This document shows positions 7,116 through 8,190 of a stretch of DNA of 8,190 bases, piece by piece (the first letter of the stretch is position 1; each line of letters opens with the position of its first letter). The stretch comes from an uncultured Porphyromonas sp. (GTDB taxonomy: Bacteria; Bacteroidota; Bacteroidia; Bacteroidales; Porphyromonadaceae). Position numbers and translations under genes: made by a program. The stretch is taken from assembly GCA_946222055.1 (NCBI GenBank), contig CAMIEW010000024.1:1-8190 (forward strand), written 5' to 3'. The notes under the pieces were generated by a model, which was given only the letters and a program-made list of their open reading frames with translations, searched no databases and was not told where the DNA came from.

Positions 7116-8000
7116 TCAGGTGGTATACTCGGCGGGGAGCGCCGGCATGGCGCCTGACTGAGTGCAGACGTAGGCTGAGAGATCGACAGCCCTCCGGTGC
7201 GCCTCTGAGACAGACATTCCCCTGATGATGCTCGACACGAAGGCTGCAGTAAAGGAGTCCCCGGCTCCGACGGTATCCGCCACCTCGACCTTAGGCGTCG
7301 CCCGGTAGGAGATATCCCCCGGGGTGAAGATATGACTGCCATTGACGCCGCAGGTCAGGATCAGCATCCGGAGATTGTACCGATCGAGCAAGGCCCGGCA
7401 CTTGCTCCGGAGGTCGGTACCGGGGTAGCCGAGCAACCGGCTGATGACGATCAGCTCTTCGTCATTAATCTTCAGCACGTTGCACTTCTTCATCGACTGA
7501 TCAAGGATCTCCTTGGTAAAAAATCCCTGCCGGAGATTCACGTCAAAGACGATTAGGGTGTCCTTCTCCTTGGGCATCTCATCGATAAAGCGGTTGATGG
7601 TCGCGCGAGAGACGCTGCTCCTCTGCGCCAGAGAGCCGAAGCAGACAGCGGTAGTCCTCTGTGCGAGAGCCTTGAGGTCGGGCGTAAAGGGGATATTGTC
7701 CCATGCCACACCCTCCCGGATGACATACTGAGGGACACCGACCTGATCTATCTCCACCTGCACTGTACCGGTCGGGTAAGGGACGGTGGCGATATGGGTG
7801 CAGAGACCCTTGTCCCTGAAGTTATCCAAGATCTGGTTGCCGAGAGCGTCCTCCCCGACGGCACTGACGACACAGCTGGGAAGACCGAGCTGCGAGACAT
7901 GGTAGGCAAAGTTGGCCGGAGCGCCACCGATCTTCTTCCCCTCGGGAAGGACATCCCACAGGGCCTCGCCAATGCCTACGACCATTTTTTCTTGCTTCAT
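7116..8000 (-). CDS. PfkB-family carbohydrate kinase, probable fructokinase
   Basis: This complete 294-residue cytoplasmic kinase has the length usual for bacterial fructokinases and would phosphorylate a sugar with ATP. Family features run in order: GEALWDVLPEG near the N-terminus (11-21), the sugar-binding signature GGAPANFAYHVSQLG (25-39), VGEDALG (48-54), FGSLAQRS (121-128), FDVNLRQGFF (152-161), LKINDEE (176-182) and the PfkB anion-hole/catalytic signature DTVGAGDSF (242-250), with Asp248 as the probable base. The motifs GGAPANFAYH, FGSLAQR and DVNLR are those of fructokinase-like members rather than ribokinase or adenosine kinase, but substrate is not certain from sequence. It starts at ATG 8000, with no strong promoter or ribosome binding site recognisable upstream. 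The decayed amidohydrolase follows on the same strand about 100 bp downstream. No sugar transporter or glycosidase is adjacent within the window. Confidence 0.9.
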   Translation of the reverse strand: MKQEKMVVGIGEALWDVLPEGKKIGGAPANFAYHVSQLGLPSCVVSAVGEDALGNQILDNFRDKGLCTHIATVPYPTGTVQVEIDQVGVPQYVIREGVAWDNIPFTPDLKALAQRTTAVCFGSLAQRSSVSRATINRFIDEMPKEKDTLIVFDVNLRQGFFTKEILDQSMKKCNVLKINDEELIVISRLLGYPGTDLRSKCRALLDRYNLRMLILTCGVNGSHIFTPGDISYRATPKVEVADTVGAGDSFTAAFVSSIIRGMSVSEAHRRAVDLSAYVCTQSGAMPALPAEYTT

Positions 8001-8090
8001 AATATAGACGACTTGCGACGAAAGGAGACAAAAGAGGACTGTACCTACAGGGTGGAGACAATCAGTGGAGGTGGAGGTAGTATATTTGCC

Positions 8091-8104
8091 GTCCTGATCA
8101 GGAC
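8091..8104. repeat. Perfect 14-bp palindrome GTCCTGATCAGGAC
   Basis: Every base of GTCCTGATCAGGAC is symmetric. It sits 17 bp past the stop of the partial edge gene and 91 bp upstream of the kinase start (minus-strand sense). As RNA it could fold as a 5-bp stem with a GATC loop, but no T-run follows on the minus strand, so a terminator role is weak. It could instead be an operator upstream of the kinase gene. Confidence 0.4.
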
Positions 8105-8120
8105 TCTGTCAGAGGCAGGG

Positions 8121-8190
8121 TTACCGGATGCAGAAGTCGTCCAGCATCAGGTCGATGTCGGATGCGCCGCCGAGCTTGATCGCCAGCGAC
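8121..8190 (-). CDS. C-terminal end of an unidentified protein (partial, runs off window)
   Basis: Only the last 22 codons are visible, entering from the right edge and ending at TAA (8123-8121). The peptide runs SLAIKLGGAS then DIDLMLDDFCIR. The pattern xIDLMLDDFxI resembles the final strand of jelly-roll or adhesin/choice-of-anchor type beta-sandwich domains, which often end in a DD-(V/I/F) strand in secreted Bacteroidota proteins. That reading is tentative. It is on the same strand as the kinase, 120 bp upstream, so co-transcription is possible. Function cannot be assigned. Confidence 0.55.
   Translation of the reverse strand, partial: SLAIKLGGASDIDLMLDDFCIR

Noticed and set aside
8081..8088. 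TATATTTG, a plus-strand match to the -7 consensus TAnnTTTG
   Set aside because: No TTTG at the -33 distance and no plus-strand gene downstream; it would transcribe antisense to the edge gene.

Overview
The window looks like a chromosomal segment of a Bacteroidales bacterium, most likely near Porphyromonas. This rests on two outer-membrane beta-barrel proteins with an N-terminal carboxypeptidase-regulatory-like domain, promoters of the Bacteroidota type (TTTG, about 20 bp, TAnnTTTG), weak or absent Shine-Dalgarno sequences, and moderate GC. The genus is an inference, not a measurement.

Left half (32-5744): a divergent locus. A TonB-dependent-receptor-like barrel protein (32-2413, minus strand) faces a TetR-family regulator (2774-3385) that is followed after 31 bp by a second, distantly related barrel protein (3417-5744). 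The 360-bp divergent intergenic region is the most informative non-coding part. It holds one Bacteroidota-type promoter element for each direction. Almost exactly midway between them is a cluster of three 16-bp palindromes (consensus CTAATACCGGTATTAG) set exactly 22 bp apart. A separate 13-bp inverted repeat (GCAACTcAGTTGC) overlaps the expected -33 region of the minus-strand promoter. The layout suggests one regulon in which the TetR protein (or an unlinked factor) co-controls two outer-membrane proteins. The substrate cannot be told from sequence.

Middle (5745-5955): a convergent intergenic region with three nested inverted repeats, probably the transcription end zone of both flanking genes.

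Right half (5956-8190), all minus strand: an M20-family amidohydrolase that appears to be decaying, a complete PfkB-family sugar kinase resembling fructokinase, and the last 22 codons of a further gene that runs off the window. In the amidohydrolase, the N-terminal start fragment and the body are in different frames with roughly 30-40 residues missing between them, and a metal-binding His of the CGHDGH motif is Tyr. A perfect 14-bp palindrome lies between the kinase and the edge gene.

No tRNA, rRNA, CRISPR array, insertion sequence or phage gene was seen. The strongest candidate for something undescribed is the phased triple-palindrome array and the divergent TetR/outer-membrane-protein regulon around it.
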